The notes: generated from the letters alone by a model not told the origin. A DNA stretch of 64,000 nt from Epiperipatus broadwayi (GCA_028023455.1 JAQFVV010006215.1:1314580-1378579); one strand, 5' to 3'. Positions 1 through 11,075 are shown, numbered from the stretch's first letter. Program-made: numbers and translations.

Positions 1-94
1 AGTATATGAAATAAAAATCCAAGAAAATCACATATTTTGCAATAAAAATAATATCAGTTATTAAACAAATAAATAGATCAATGATATGTATGCA

Positions 95-288
95 AGGCAA
101 AACTCTCCATATAGTAGTGCCACCCTGTGCCAACCAGAGTAATCATTGGAGACATTAGATAGGGATTTTATGCACAAGCCTTCTGGCATCCATTGATTAC
201 TCTGGTTCGCATAGGGTGGCATTACTGTATGGAGAGTTTTGCCTTGTTCATAAACAATTATGTGCTAGTATAAGAGATGGGGATCATG
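95..288. mobile_element. HHR family A foldback copy, ribozyme core deleted
   Basis: Two inverted arms begin and end with the family A terminus GGCAAAACTCTCC. They continue into the region around CCAGAGTAATCA and then into the far end with GATCATGTGATATGT. The element is flanked by the 13-bp duplication TGATATGTATGCA (82-94 and 289-301). The central hammerhead core present in other family A copies is absent, so this is an internally deleted, non-autonomous copy. The duplication and termini are seen directly; the retroelement mode is inferred from the rest of the family. Confidence 0.75.
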
Positions 289-301
289 TGATATGTATGC
301 A

Positions 302-903
302 GAAATACTTATCCTTAAGAAATGTGAATAATTTTTTACTGAGTTTACAATGTTATATTTATTATTAAATTTACAGAGTCAAGTGTATATCAAAAGGAAG
401 AAAATATATTTCTCAATAAAAATTGTATGTCAAATAAAAGAAAGCAAAAGACAATCCATGCACAAAACGTATATTAAATAAAAGCAAAAAGTAGTCTTGA
501 CAAAAAAAAAATTATTTAATAAAAGGAAGCAAAATGGTATTTCATAATGATGTATATTTTAAGTAAAAATAATTCCCTAATAATTCAAATGCAGGTGTGA
601 AGCCAAAAGCAAATCTATAAGGAATGAAACTGCACAAATAAAACTATTTATAGTAGCAAGCCTACCAAATAAATGCATGAAAAAAAAAAAAGAAAATATA
701 AAATTGGAAGTCGTCAATGAGTTCCTGTGTGGAAAATGTGTGTAATGCCATTTAGGAATAAATAGAACTTTACAATATATCTCAAAGTTATGGTCACTCA
801 TGTGCAAAAATAAATTATGCTGCCTCTTAAGAATATATATATATATATATTAATTATTTAAATTTATGTATATTGTTTATACTAAACATAATGTAATTAT
901 AAG
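302..903. other. AT-rich stretch, nothing recognised
   Basis: Simple A/T-rich sequence with short A runs and a (TA)n stretch near 832-850. No coding or repeat structure that I can support. Confidence 0.5.
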
Positions 904-1200
904 TGACTTGAACTCAGATTTTCAAGCTCTCTCATCTATTCAATCCATCTTATACAACTGATACATGTGGCCACATACATATGATAAAGATAAATGATCT
1001 CAAATATACATATTTAATGCTGAACCAGCCCTCATCAGTTGATCCAGGTCACAATCTGATAAGTGCTGGTTCAGCACAAAATACATATATTGGAGATCAT
1101 TTATCTTTTTCACATTTATGTTATCATGTGTATTAGTTGTATAAGAGATGGATTGGATAGATATAGGGAGCTTGAAATTCTAAGTTCAAATCCCTTATAT
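904..1200. mobile_element. HHR family B foldback element
   Basis: Inverted element whose ends read GACTTGAACTCAGA and, on the right, TTCTAAGTTCAAATCCC, the family B termini also seen near 4.96 and 58.3 kb. Two hammerhead-like cores lie back to back. On the minus strand CTGATGA is at 1032-1038 (stem II GGCT/CAGC-like, GAAA changed to TAAA). On the plus strand CTGATAA is at 1056-1062 (stem II GTGCT/AGCAC intact, GAAA changed to CAAA). Both cores therefore carry inactivating substitutions. The far stem I strand TTGGAGATCATT is retained on the plus side. Confidence 0.7.
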
Positions 1201-1484
1201 TTCAATTATTATAAAATAAAAAACAAAATATGATCATATCCTATACAAAATAAGAAAACATCTACAAACATACCTTTGAATGATGTAATTTCTTTACATA
1301 GTTACTATTTTGTTTTTAAACAGTTTAGTTTTTGTCTTTAATAGATTATATTATAAGTCTAATCATCAATAAAATTGTGTTAATTAATAACTACTGTTAG
1401 GAAACATTTTAAAAACGAAAACGTTATCACTCGGTTCTTTGACATTATTGTCGATGTTTTTGTAGCATATATGTGTGAAGATGG

Positions 1485-1541
1485 TAATCGGGACCAAATG
1501 ATGATTGCTGGTTTAGCATGAAATACATATATTGGTGATTA
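1485..1541 (+). ncRNA. Type I hammerhead ribozyme, family B, one core substitution
   Basis: Order is TAATC, ACCAA, ATGATGA, stem II TGCT/AGCA, GAAA, TACATATA, TTGGT, GATTA. Stem I pairs ACCAA with TTGGT, and a distal helix pairs TAATC with GATTA. The only core fault is ATGATGA instead of CTGATGA (C3 to A at 1498), expected to abolish or greatly reduce cleavage. Confidence 0.7.
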
Positions 1542-1958
1542 TTTATCTTTTCAACATATATGTGTTCAAATGTATCAGTGTTATGAGATAGTGTGGAAAG
1601 TGGTGGGTCATGTGAAAGTCTGTGCTCATATACCCTATATATACATATATAGACACAGGTATATAATAAGCCTGTGTGTTTCAGTTATTATATAGTAGAG
1701 ATGTCTGCCCATCCCTTGTATATGTATTAAATGGATTATGTCCTGTACATGAGGGGTCATACTGATCTCAGGTCAATATGGGTGTGACAAGAATCTCAGC
1801 CTCAGGGTGGTCTTTGAGCATTCTACGATCAGATTTTCAATTGGATGGACGGTTGAAGAGTTGGAGTATGGAGTAGATTGAAGCCTGTCCATTAAAGTAT
1901 GAGGTTTGGCTATCTTAATATATATCTGAGCACTTGTAGCATATATGTGTGAAGATGG

Positions 1959-2015
1959 TAATCTGGACCAACTGATGATTGCTGGTTTAGCATGAAATAC
2001 GTATATTGGTGATTA
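1959..2015 (+). ncRNA. Type I hammerhead ribozyme, family B, all core residues present
   Basis: CTGATGA is at 1972-1978 and GAAA at 1994-1997. Stem II is TGCT/AGCA with a five-base loop. Stem I is ACCAA (1967-1971) with TTGGT (2006-2010), extended by TAATC (1959-1963) with GATTA (2011-2015). Stem III is the self-complementary TACGTA (1998-2003), followed by the UH dinucleotide TA (2004-2005), so cleavage is predicted after 2005. The palindromic stem III is too short to form a hairpin in cis and would pair best between two tandem ribozymes, as known for newt and Penelope-type hammerheads. Activity is inferred, not shown. Confidence 0.8.
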
Positions 2016-2117
2016 TTTATCTTTTCTACATATATGTGTTCAAGTGTATCAGTGTTATGAGATAGTGTGAAGAGTGGTGGGTCGTGTGAAAGTCTATGCT
2101 CATATACCCTATATATT

Positions 2118-2688
2118 AACGAATTAGTTAATTGTTTTTATTCTAATTTACATTGTTTTTGCTTTCTGTATTGCACTGGTGCACTGAGTAAATATTTTTT
2201 TCCAGTTCTGACATGATATAATTTACGTTTATAAAATTATTATAAAGTTATGTAAAATAATAGATGTAAGAATAAGTACACAGCATGAGAATTGGGATTA
2301 TATTGAAGAGCAATCCATCCCTAAATTTAGTGAGAATTTAGGTTTGTTTATAAAAGGCATGATAATAAATATTTAAGCTGTAAGTAATCATCTCAAGTAA
2401 AATATATTTCTTTAAAATAATATTTGTAATATTAAAAATTTTGATATGCAATATTTCTATGAAATTCTAAAGTGCACTAGATCAAAATTGCAAACTTTAT
2501 TCAGATGTTAAGCATATCTCATATACATTTTTGTGTATAGTTATTTTCCATATAAAATAATATTTCTTAATTGGGCTATTTACCTATTAAATATAAAATA
2601 GTGTAAAGTGGTCTTCTGAAACTAACTTAAAAACAAAAAAAAATTAAACTCTACATTCAAGATTACCAATAACAAAGCATAAATAAGT
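2118..2688. other. AT-rich stretch, nothing recognised
   Basis: No open frame, structured RNA or repeat that I can support here. Confidence 0.4.
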
Positions 2689-2701
2689 AAAGTAGATATT
2701 A

Positions 2702-2958
2702 AAACAGGCAAAACTCTTTATACGTATTGCCACTCAGTGCAAGCCAGAGTAATCAGTGGATGCCAGAAGGCTTGTGCATAAAATCCCCATCTAGTGCCTA
2801 CTCATCCAATATTCCCAGACTAGTTTCTGGCTTATGGCCTTCGTCAGTGAGGGGCCTTGGATCTGAGAGCACTGCACTGAATGGCAATATGTATAGAGAG
2901 TTTTGCCTGTTTTAATAACAGTTATGAGCAAACATATCATGTAATGTTTATTGGCTTA
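2702..2958 (-). mobile_element. HHR family A element with 13-bp target duplication
   Basis: Starts AAACAGGCAAAACTC and ends GTTTATTGGCTTA, the standard family A termini. The duplication AAAGTAGATATTA is at 2689-2701 and 2959-2971. The arms are partial inverted repeats (CTTTATACGTATTGCC near the left, the complementary form near 2886-2912). The hammerhead lies on the minus strand in the middle. It has no coding capacity, so it must depend on enzymes from another element. Confidence 0.8.
2813..2852 (-). ncRNA. Type I hammerhead motif, family A (CTGACGA core)
   Basis: Minus strand reads CCTCA, CTGACGA (2841-2847), stem II GGC/GCC with a CATAA loop, GAAA (2824-2827), CTAG, TC, TGGGA. Position 7 of the core is free (CUGANGA), so CTGACGA is allowed. 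Stem I pairs CTCA with TGGG including one G-U pair. Stem II has an A-A mismatch at its base, which would weaken it. Confidence 0.6.
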
Positions 2959-2971
2959 AAAGTAGATATTA

Positions 2972-3368
2972 GTAAACTTTAAAACATTTATTTAAAACAA
3001 ATATGAAATATATAAATTTGATTACCCTGTGATGTGCCTGTGTGCATGGCACATATTGCACAATAGGAAGTAGGGGCTCTGTTCATAACTTGAACTTTTA
3101 TTATCATTAACATTTCTCATAAGCATTCATTTTTGAAGCAATTGCAGATTAATTATGAATTCAGCCTAATCCTTTGTAAATATGTTAACATTTGTAAATA
3201 ATATTATTAATAAAAAAAATATTAAAAAAAAGTCTTGATTAATATTCTTTAGTCAACATTTTAATATTGCAAAAAAATGCTGAAGTTAAACCCCTGATAA
3301 AGAGATCATAGTAGTCTAAAGTTATAATGTTCAATAAAATATTACTATTCATTGGCATACTGCAAAAC
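2972..3368. other. AT-rich stretch, nothing recognised
   Basis: Low-complexity A/T-rich DNA; no feature supported. Confidence 0.4.
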
Positions 3369-3607
3369 GGTACTTGTGATTCACGCTCCATGTGGTCCCA
3401 TGATGTGGATGGCTATCAGCGCCACCAAGCGGACAGTAGTGCTGGCAGCTAGTTGGCATAAGGTTCCTGTGTGTACACATGGTGAACAGTGCCAACTAAT
3501 GGCTGGAACTTACATTGCTGCTTTTGGGCCCCTACTCTGAATACTTCTGTGTGTTGACACAGAAACGGCGCCTCGTGCAGCCACATGGAGCGTGAGCCAC
3601 AAGTACC
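3369..3607. mobile_element. GC-richer MITE with 27-bp terminal inverted repeats
   Basis: Left end GGTACTTGTGATTCACGCTC continuing CATGTGG. The reverse complement of the right end matches over 27 bp with two differences. The 239-bp unit is clearly GC-richer than its surroundings and has no transposase frame, so it is a miniature inverted-repeat element or a foldback unit. No convincing target duplication is visible, so the superfamily is unknown. Confidence 0.6.
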
Positions 3608-4516
3608 AATATTTTTTATTCATATCTGTTTTTGATTTAGTAAGGAATTACTTTTACTTAAAGCACCTATCCCTATCAACAACGTTTTGTTTTTGTTTTA
3701 TTTAAACACATTTTGTGCATGCTATGTTTTGCTTTGTATTTTAGACATTTTATGCTTGGATTATCTTTTGGTTTATTTTTTTAATACACATTTTTAATTG
3801 CAAAATATATTTTATTAATTATACATTTGTACTTAAAAATTCAATAATAAATACTGGCATTTTCTATGGATTTATATTTCTGTGTACATTTTATTTATCT
3901 ATGAACTTATTTGTAAATAATTAATATTATTTTGTTAGGTATATTATTTTTATGGAAAAACATAATTTTTTTGGTTTATTAAAATATATCATTAATTTTT
4001 TTTTTTCACTCAAATGTTAATTACTAATAAGTTTAATAAGCAGGTATAGAATACACTATATTAACGTCAAATAAAGGCAGTTATAGAATATTGGTTAATA
4101 GATTTCAGTTTTTCAAAACATAAACAGTCCTTTGCTCCAGAACAATAAGTATTACAATAACACAAAAGATAAACTTGTTAGCATTAAATATTTTAAGGCA
4201 GGTGGCCTCTACCCGGAAGCATAAAGATGAAAAAAATCTTTGCTACGTAAAATGAATAACTGGAATAAATGAAATTGAAATTATTAGAATAAACTCCAAT
4301 TCTAAAACACTGGTTGTAACTGAAAAAAAAATTTGCATCGCAGTAAATGAAATTGGCAGTCAATAAGTAGAAAACTAAAAAAACATAATTAATATCAATC
4401 TACAGTAAATGGTTAATGTTTAATTGGAAAAAAAAAACATGTTTAGATAATAATCATTATTCACTAATAACAATATGTAATTATAAATTTATTTAAACGC
4501 ACATTCATTACGTAAA
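3608..4516. other. AT-rich stretch, nothing recognised
   Basis: Long A/T-rich region with short homopolymers; no coding or repeat call. Confidence 0.4.
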
Positions 4517-4687
4517 TAATATTCATTAAGGCTGTAGCCTCAATCACATGCGTATAAAATGCGATAGTAGGGACCTCTACAGGTCTTAAAACCACAAAGA
4601 GTAAGCTTATGGTTTTAAGACCTGTAGAGGTCTCTACTATCGCATTTTATACGCATGTGATTGAGGCTACAGCCTTAATGAATATTA
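4517..4687. repeat. Near-perfect palindrome, 78-bp arms, 15-bp loop
   Basis: Arms 4517-4594 and 4610-4687 are inverted copies with a single mismatch (GGGACC against GAGACC in the stem). The loop is CAAAGAGTAAGCTTA. Inside the arms the sequence TTAA is followed by GGCTGTAGCCTCAATC, and the mirror copy ends at TTAA. A TTAA-flanked foldback MITE (piggyBac-like target) sitting in an already palindromic target is one reading; the whole palindrome being the unit is the other. The near identity of the arms implies recent origin or gene conversion. Confidence 0.75.
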
Positions 4688-4957
4688 ATAACAATATGGT
4701 AACATTTTCTTCATTCATCAATACTGATAAAATAATCATAAGCTACAAAACCATCCAAGTCATTAAGTCAGAATCTTAATATTGTTTATAAATGCACGTT
4801 ATTCTCATTGCAAAATACTTTCACCAGATATAAGTTTTTTTTTTACTATCTCAACATTTGGTATTTATTGATATACAAGATTTTTACTACTTATTAATAT
4901 GTAATTCTAAGATAGTATGTAATTTGCTTACATGGAATGTTTCTTATAATATGTAAT

Positions 4958-5126
4958 TAAAGGGATTTAAACTCAAGATGGCCTAACTGATGAATGCTGG
5001 TTCTGCAAGAAATATGTGCATTGGGGATCATATACCGTTTTTTATGTGTGTGTAGTTATATCTATTGGTTGGTTGAGATAGAGTGGAAATAAATAGACTG
5101 AAAAATTCTAAGTTTAAATCCCTTTA
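4958..5126 (+). mobile_element. HHR family B short element
   Basis: Ends are AAAGGGATTTAAACTCA and AAGTTTAAATCCCTTTA, the inverted family B termini. A plus-strand hammerhead-like motif occupies 4982-5028: CTGATGA at 4987-4993, GAAA at 5009-5012, stem I CCTAA with TTGGG. Stem II keeps only TGC/GCA, and the residue before stem I is CA rather than a clean UH, so it is probably inactive. Confidence 0.65.
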
Positions 5127-5244
5127 TTTATTAATATGTATGATTTATGATATTTCTTGATTTACAAGATTCTTGGATTTTATTGATATATAAAAAGATA
5201 TTTATTGATATACAATATTTTTAGTACTTACTTATAAATAAAAG

Positions 5245-6300
5245 CTTGGTCATCATCATTTTTAACCATTATCAATCTATTGCAGGATAAAAATATCTAC
5301 TTTAATCCAGAGATATTAAGGTCTCTCCAAGTTTAATCCAGTTTATATAATCTTTAGGCTCTCTTTTCCACATCGTATCAACAAACTTCCTTACTTCATG
5401 TATCCATCTTTACATGTGATTCTTTCTAAGACTTTTACAATCTCTTGAGATCCACTTTAAAACTTCAACTATCCATCATTATCACCTCTACTAACAACAT
5501 GTCCAATCCAATTCTATGTCAATTTCTTAATACTTTCAAAGTTGTCAGTGATACTGATTTGTTCTCTACTCTGTGTATTTTATTTTTAATCTCTTCTTCT
5601 TGCTCCTAATATATCTCTCTCTCTATATGTCTCTGTATTGTTCTTTTGCTAGGTATACAAGTTCCAGGTTTATAAATAAATACTGGTAAAACATATATTA
5701 AAAACATTCCTTTTCAAGCACATAAATATATTTCTTTTTAATATTATTTTTGTCAAAAGTACTTCATCTAAATATAATTTTATGATTAATTTCTTCTACT
5801 ATAATCTAATCAAAATATTTGTAGTTGTTCTTTTTTTTTCATCTGAGAAGATTCATTGAATATTATTTTAGCCTTGTTAGCATTTATTTTTGTCTTACTC
5901 TCTTATTTTCATCTGATAATTCTTGTAACATTTCTTGAAGCTTTAAAGCACTATTTGAAAAAAACGAATATACTATCTTAAAAATCTAAATAACTAAAAT
6001 AATCTCCATTTATTTTTAATCCCTTATTTTCATTTTCATTCAGAAAATATTTTTTGTACAACTGCTGTAAAAAGTCTTGGAAAATATGGAATTACTCTGC
6101 CATACTTCCTTTTTAATGGTAATCTTCTTAGTATCACATGTAACCCTTTCATTGATGTCACATCTGGACCTATAACTTGTGAGCCAATGCTTTTAATTAC
6201 TATGGAAATTCTTATAAAGGCAAATATCTTTTCTTAATCTATAAATTCAGTGCATAAAGCAATTCATATTGAATGGTCCTTTCTTGGTGATATATAAGAA
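5245..6300 (-). pseudogene. RTE-like LINE ORF2 remnant, C-terminal part
   Basis: Translating the minus strand across several frames gives the tail typical of RTE-clade reverse transcriptases. There is a block resembling GHVV-MDDNRW, then WIPRDCKR, a RW-DEVRKF segment, and the ending QWIDNG. The 3' end carries ATGATGATG-type repeats near 5250, as in other RTE copies here. Many stops and frameshifts; the part from about 5900 to 6300 is only weakly recognisable. The same tail recurs on the plus strand at 16.2, 33.7 and 47.6 kb. RTE elements encode an AP-type endonuclease and RT and move by target-primed reverse transcription. Dead copy. Confidence 0.6.
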
Positions 6301-6949
6301 TTTTAGTGTTGATGTAAAAGACTGTTATTTATAGACATATAAGACTGTTCAATGATACAATCACACTCTCTCTGGAATGAGAAGAATTATATATTAAAGC
6401 AATTCAGTCTATTCATCAAAAGATGCTTAATAATTAATATTCAGATTTAACCAGCATATCTAGACATCCATCATAAACATTTTGCAACAGTAAATTATAT
6501 ATGAAAAAAAAAAATAGGGAAATTAAAAAAAAAACCAGTAATTTATATTAAAATTTTACCTTATCCAGGATTACTGTTAAAATTCTGCCAGAATATGAGG
6601 GCAAATTTAAATTAAATATGATGCTTAATAGTTACCTGCATAAAGTTTTTAGTGAAAAGTATTTCAACTGTATTAATTAACAAAGAAAATGTTATTGTAT
6701 GTTTTAATAAAGCAGTTACAAATCATACTTCTTCAAGAAAAACATCAGCACCTTAATAGTGATCCATTACATCTTGTTAAAATCACTGAGCTTAATTTAA
6801 TAGAAAATATAAAGCCATTCATTAAAATCCTGGAACTGGAAATTAAATGTATTAATTTAAATATCATATTTCTTTGCAAAATGAGTTTTATTTATAAATT
6901 TTTCCATCTAAAGTGTTTAAATAAGACTAGGAAGAATATAAAAGATGTA
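6301..6949. other. AT-rich stretch upstream of a LINE
   Basis: Nothing convincingly coding. A 91-codon frame at 6689-6964 has low-complexity A/T-rich composition and no recognised motif. It might be 5' sequence of the following LINE. Confidence 0.3.
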
Positions 6950-7167
6950 TGGTTGTATAGATAATGTATAAATGTGATAAAAGAAGTAAAAAAGTGGTTT
7001 TTAAATTTAGATAATTTAAAGAAAAAGTCAGGAGAAATGGAAAAAATGTAGATAAGGACAATAGAAGGGAGTATATATTTAGTAGAATGACAAGAGAAAT
7101 GAAAGACAAAATAAGTAGTGCAATGGGGATAGTTAGGTAAAGAGTAATAAGATAAAGGAAGAGGTAA

Positions 7168-7745
7168 TGGATGTAGAAGTAAAGTTAAAAGCATTAGACA
7201 CAAAGTGTGAGCAGATTAAGAAATTAATGAATAGAAACAGTAAGAAAGAAGTAGATGAAGAAATCCAGAAGATGAAAGAGACTGTTACAGATGAAGTAGG
7301 GAAAGTAAACTATGAGAGTCTTGATAGAAGACTCACTAATTAGAGGATGTGGAAATGTAATTATAAGGAAAAATGGAAATAGGTAAGTAAGAGCATGTTT
7401 TCTTGGAGCTAGAATTAGGGATGTTACAGATTAGGTAAAGAAACAGGAATGCTTATGCTATGGTAGAGACAAATAATTTATCAGAGCCCTTGGAGAGAGT
7501 AATAAATGAGTACAAAAATTGATTAGTAGTTTGGATAAGGTTAAAGGAAAAGTGGAATAGTTGGATTATCAAGATTAGATAATTGGTATATGTTAGATAG
7601 GGCATGTTCTATAAATGATAAATTCAAAAAATTATTCAACAGAAATAATATGTTTGTGAATGTGTGGAAATTTTTTATTACTAAGAGGGAGTTGTACAGT
7701 AAAGATGGATTGCACTTAGCAAAACAGAAAGTGAAGCATTAGAAG
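7168..7745 (+). pseudogene. LINE ORF1: coiled coil followed by SGNH/GDSL-type esterase
   Basis: Starting at ATG 7168 (MDVEVKLKALDTK) the frame is rich in K/E/L and likely coiled coil up to about 7340, where it meets a stop. Downstream, in shifting frames, comes a stretch resembling the SGNH-hydrolase ORF1 of CR1/L2 elements: SEPLERVINEY near 7480, a 'VKGKV-IVGL' strand near 7540, DNWYMLD near 7580, F-NVW near 7650, and the catalytic-type motif DGLHL at about 7707-7721. The D and H of that motif are the usual catalytic pair. In such LINEs ORF1 binds RNA in the ribonucleoprotein; the role of the esterase is not settled. At least two frame breaks, so not functional. Confidence 0.6.
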
Positions 7746-8019
7746 ATTTGATTTATGAAAAATATTGGGAAACTTCTAAAGGAAGGGTAGGGCTTTAAAT
7801 TACAGTATTATCAAAAAGAAGGTTAAGAATGGATGGGATGTGAGAAGTAAACAAAGGGTAGCTGATCCAAATATAAATATAAATGTAGTTGTGTAGAGTG
7901 AGTGGATCTGTAAAACTAATGATAAACAAACTAACTACAAATGTAAGAAAGGAGAAAGAGTCAAAAGAATCTATAAAAGGGTAGTAAGAAAGGAAGAAAT
8001 TGTTAAAATTGGATATTTG

Positions 8020-11000
8020 AATATGCAATAATGGTTGGAATTAAATACAACAATTAAAAATAAAGGGTTTAAGGTATTAGCAGTATTGGAAACCCATCTA
8101 AGAGAAGAAAAACCTATACTGGAAAATTTAGTATGGCAGGATATAAATATAAAAGAAAAAGAAAAAAGGGTGATGGTATAGGAGTTATGTTAAAAAACTA
8201 TTTAAATACTGTAAAGTATCAAGAACATTTGTGGACTGAAATAAGGTTAGGAAGACAAGAATGGATGGTGGCTACAGTGTATATGACCATGGGGGATAAT
8301 CAAACTATAATGAAGTGGAATACTAGCATATATGAATGCCTAGTTAAGGAATATAGACTTTCAAAAAGAGAGGAAAGAAAGTAGGAGCTTTGAATGGGCA
8401 TATTGAAGAAATTGATAGCATGAATAACAAGAATGGACAGCTTTTGAAATTTTTTTATCATAGAGTAAATTTGAGCATTGGAAAATTATCAAATATTTGT
8501 GAAGGGGAATACATATGATCTGGAAATATTTCATACAATAGAATATGTACTAGTAGAGAAAGAGGGAATGAATAAAGTACAAAAATTTAAAGTGTTTGAT
8601 AATGAAGTGAAATTATGTAATAGTGATCATAATTTCCTTACAATAGAAATTGTTAGTAATGTGATGGAAAATAGTTTTAAAGTAGAAAGTATAATGAAAG
8701 ATGTGGATGAAGAGTAAATGATAAGAATAAGTTAGAAGAATATAAATTAAAAGTAGAAGAAATCACGGAAGAGTTTGTTGTGGGTGAATATAAGGACTGG
8801 TGTGATGAAGTAGTAAAAGTGGCAAATAGGGTTTTAGGTGAGTATTCAGAAAAATAAAAGTGATAGAAGAGTGAGAATTAGTAAAAGGGTAAAAGAGAGG
8901 GGAAAAGCATGCAGAGAAAATAAATGTGCTATAAAAACAAAGAAAGTGAAAAAATGTTAATATTAAAGGGAAAATTATTTTTAAAAAGAAATTGGCTAAA
9001 AGATCATTATAGAGAGAGAATGAAATTAAATAGTAAATTATTGAATGATATTAATAAAAGAGGAAGAGATGGGAGTAAAAAATTTTAGAAATATATTAAA
9101 AGAAGGAATGTAGGAGAGAGAAAAATAGTATTATTAAATGATGAATATAGTTCAAGAGAAGAATTAGAGATGATTTTAAATAAGTATGTAATGGATATAG
9201 AAAAGATGTTAGATGTGAAGGACAGAGTGATAGCAAACATAAAAGCACATAGTAATGGAAAAATTAGTTTTACAGAAAATGAATTGAATAAGGCGGGAAA
9301 GAAGTTTGTAAAGTGGAAAGGTAAGATGTTTAGATAGATGGGCAACAAACATGGTGATGATTTTGGGAAATAAGGCAAAATTAAATCTATTATAATATTT
9401 TAATAAGATGACATGACATAATTTCCAAATAGCTGGAATAATACAAAAATGAGGCTATTATTTAAAGGAAAAGTTAAGGACCATCAAAATATAAACATTT
9501 AGGGATGGGTAACAGTAACGTTGGTGTCATATAAAGTTTTTGCATATATGGTAGCTGAAAGGGTGTAAAAATGGATGGAAGAGTATAATATAGTGAGAGA
9601 AATGCAAGGAGGTTTTAGAACAGATAGGCATATAGGAGATAGTTTATTTGTAGTTATACAACTTATGAATATGAATACAGGTAGGAAGTTATATATGGTC
9701 TTTATAGATATAGAGAAGACATATGATAGAGTAAACAGAAATAGATTCTGGGTAATTTTAATAAATTTGGGAATGGATGAAGCTTTAGTGGATCTTATTA
9801 AGAGACTGTATAAAAGTAATTTCTATATGTATCAATTAGAGAGTATAGAATCAGTTAAAGTTAACAATATGGTGGGAATAGGACAAGGACCACTATATCA
9901 CCTATTTTGTTTTTTGTTATATTTGAGAGAAATGGAGAGAGCAATGGAAAGTGAAAGATATCATTAATAGATGTCAAAAGAGTGTTTACATTATCAGGTC
10001 TTTTATTTGTTGATGATATCATCTTGTGCACAGAAAGTAAAAAAGATATGGGAGTTATGCTGAAGACTTGCATAAGGGCAAGTAAAGAGATGGGGATTAA
10101 ATTTAGTGAAGAAAAATAAAAAGTAATGATGATGAATGCTGGGAAAATAAAAGAGAAAGAATTTTTATTGGGGGATATAAAATTAAATGTGGTGAATAGG
10201 TATAACTATTTGGGAATAGTCTTAAGTAATCGGAGGAATTGCTTGGATGAATGGGAGAAAAAAAATGATAAATGAAGCAAAGAAAAGAAAGAGACTGATA
10301 AAAAAATAACAATGTTTTCATATAATAAATATGATGTAGCAAGAATTCTATGGAAGGGCAGTAGCAGGGTTAACATATGGTAGTAATGTGTTATGTGTTA
10401 GTAAAGAGGTATTAGATTACTTAGGAAAAGTACAAAGAAAAGTAGGAAGACATGCATTAGATGCACATGTGTGGATGGTAAAGGATGCAATTCAAAGAGA
10501 AATTGGATGGTCAAGTTTTTATATAAGACATGCAAAAAGCAAAATAAAATTTTTTAGTAGATTGCAATTTATGGATCGAGAATAGTCAAAATAGTATTTA
10601 ATTGGGTTACAAATAAAGGACAGGCAACAAGATGGGTGATGAAAAGTGATACAGTATGCAGAAGATTTGGATAAAGACTTTATATCAATATATTTGTACA
10701 AGAACTAGCATGTTTGTATAAGGAAGATTGTTGAATGTTACAGTGGCAAAGAATGGACTAGAAGAATAGATACATTAATAAAAAATAGGGAGCTGGAGAA
10801 ATGGAGAATTAGTATGAAGAGTAAAAAGAGTTTAAATGTATAAAGAAGTAAACAGAATCTTGGGTGTTTAAGGCTCAATGTGGGTAATTTAGTCTGCAAG
10901 TTATGTAAGGAAAGAAGGGAAAATATTAAGCATTTGCTAATTAAATGTAAATACTTACAAACAGAAAAGGTACAAATAATGAAGTTGTGGGAAAATAAAT

Positions 11001-11075
11001 ATAAACAAAGTGATCATACAAAAAGTGGGTTTTTGTTTTTATGCTGGGTTTGGAGGAAGATACATGGGTTTTAGA
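8020..11075 (+). pseudogene. LINE ORF2: AP endonuclease and reverse transcriptase
   Basis: Endonuclease remnants: a KIGYLNMQ-like start near 8010-8030, LAVLETHL with the conserved Glu near 8080-8100, a GDGIGVMLK segment at about 8170, GALNGHIEE (from GDFN-H) near 8390, and CNSDHN near 8620-8640. RT remnants: QGGFR at 9608 onward, YMVFIDIEKTYDRVNR near 9694-9740 (first catalytic Asp), IGQG near 9880, and FVDDII near 10006-10023 (catalytic Asp pair), then NRYNYLGI near 10197. The C-terminal region has GRHALDAH and IGWSSFYIR near 10440-10530 and a zinc-type CKLC...HLLIKC at about 10890-10950. Longest open piece is 9575-9967. Several stops and frameshifts make it dead. Confidence 0.7.

Larger units (their letters stand above)
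1461..2117 (+). mobile_element. HHR family B head-to-tail dimer (retrozyme-like), 474-bp period
   Basis: The block starting TGTAGCATATATGTGTGAAG at 1461 recurs at 1935, exactly 474 bp later. Each copy carries a plus-strand hammerhead and runs to CTCATATACCCTATATAT (ends near 1644 and 2117). Between the two ribozymes is a unit containing GTCTGCCC and the segment GATCAGATTTTCAA, shared with the monomer at 63.4-63.8 kb. Two direct hammerheads bracketing one unit is the layout expected of a retrozyme: a transcript cut at both sites would release a unit-length RNA of about 474 nt. Boundaries and target duplication of the whole insertion are not clear. Confidence 0.75.

Noticed and set aside
2727-2915. 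62-codon frame with relatives at 50831-51016 and 56892-57152
   Set aside because: The similarity comes from family A repeats; the frames cross the ribozyme strand and end differently in each copy, so not a protein family.
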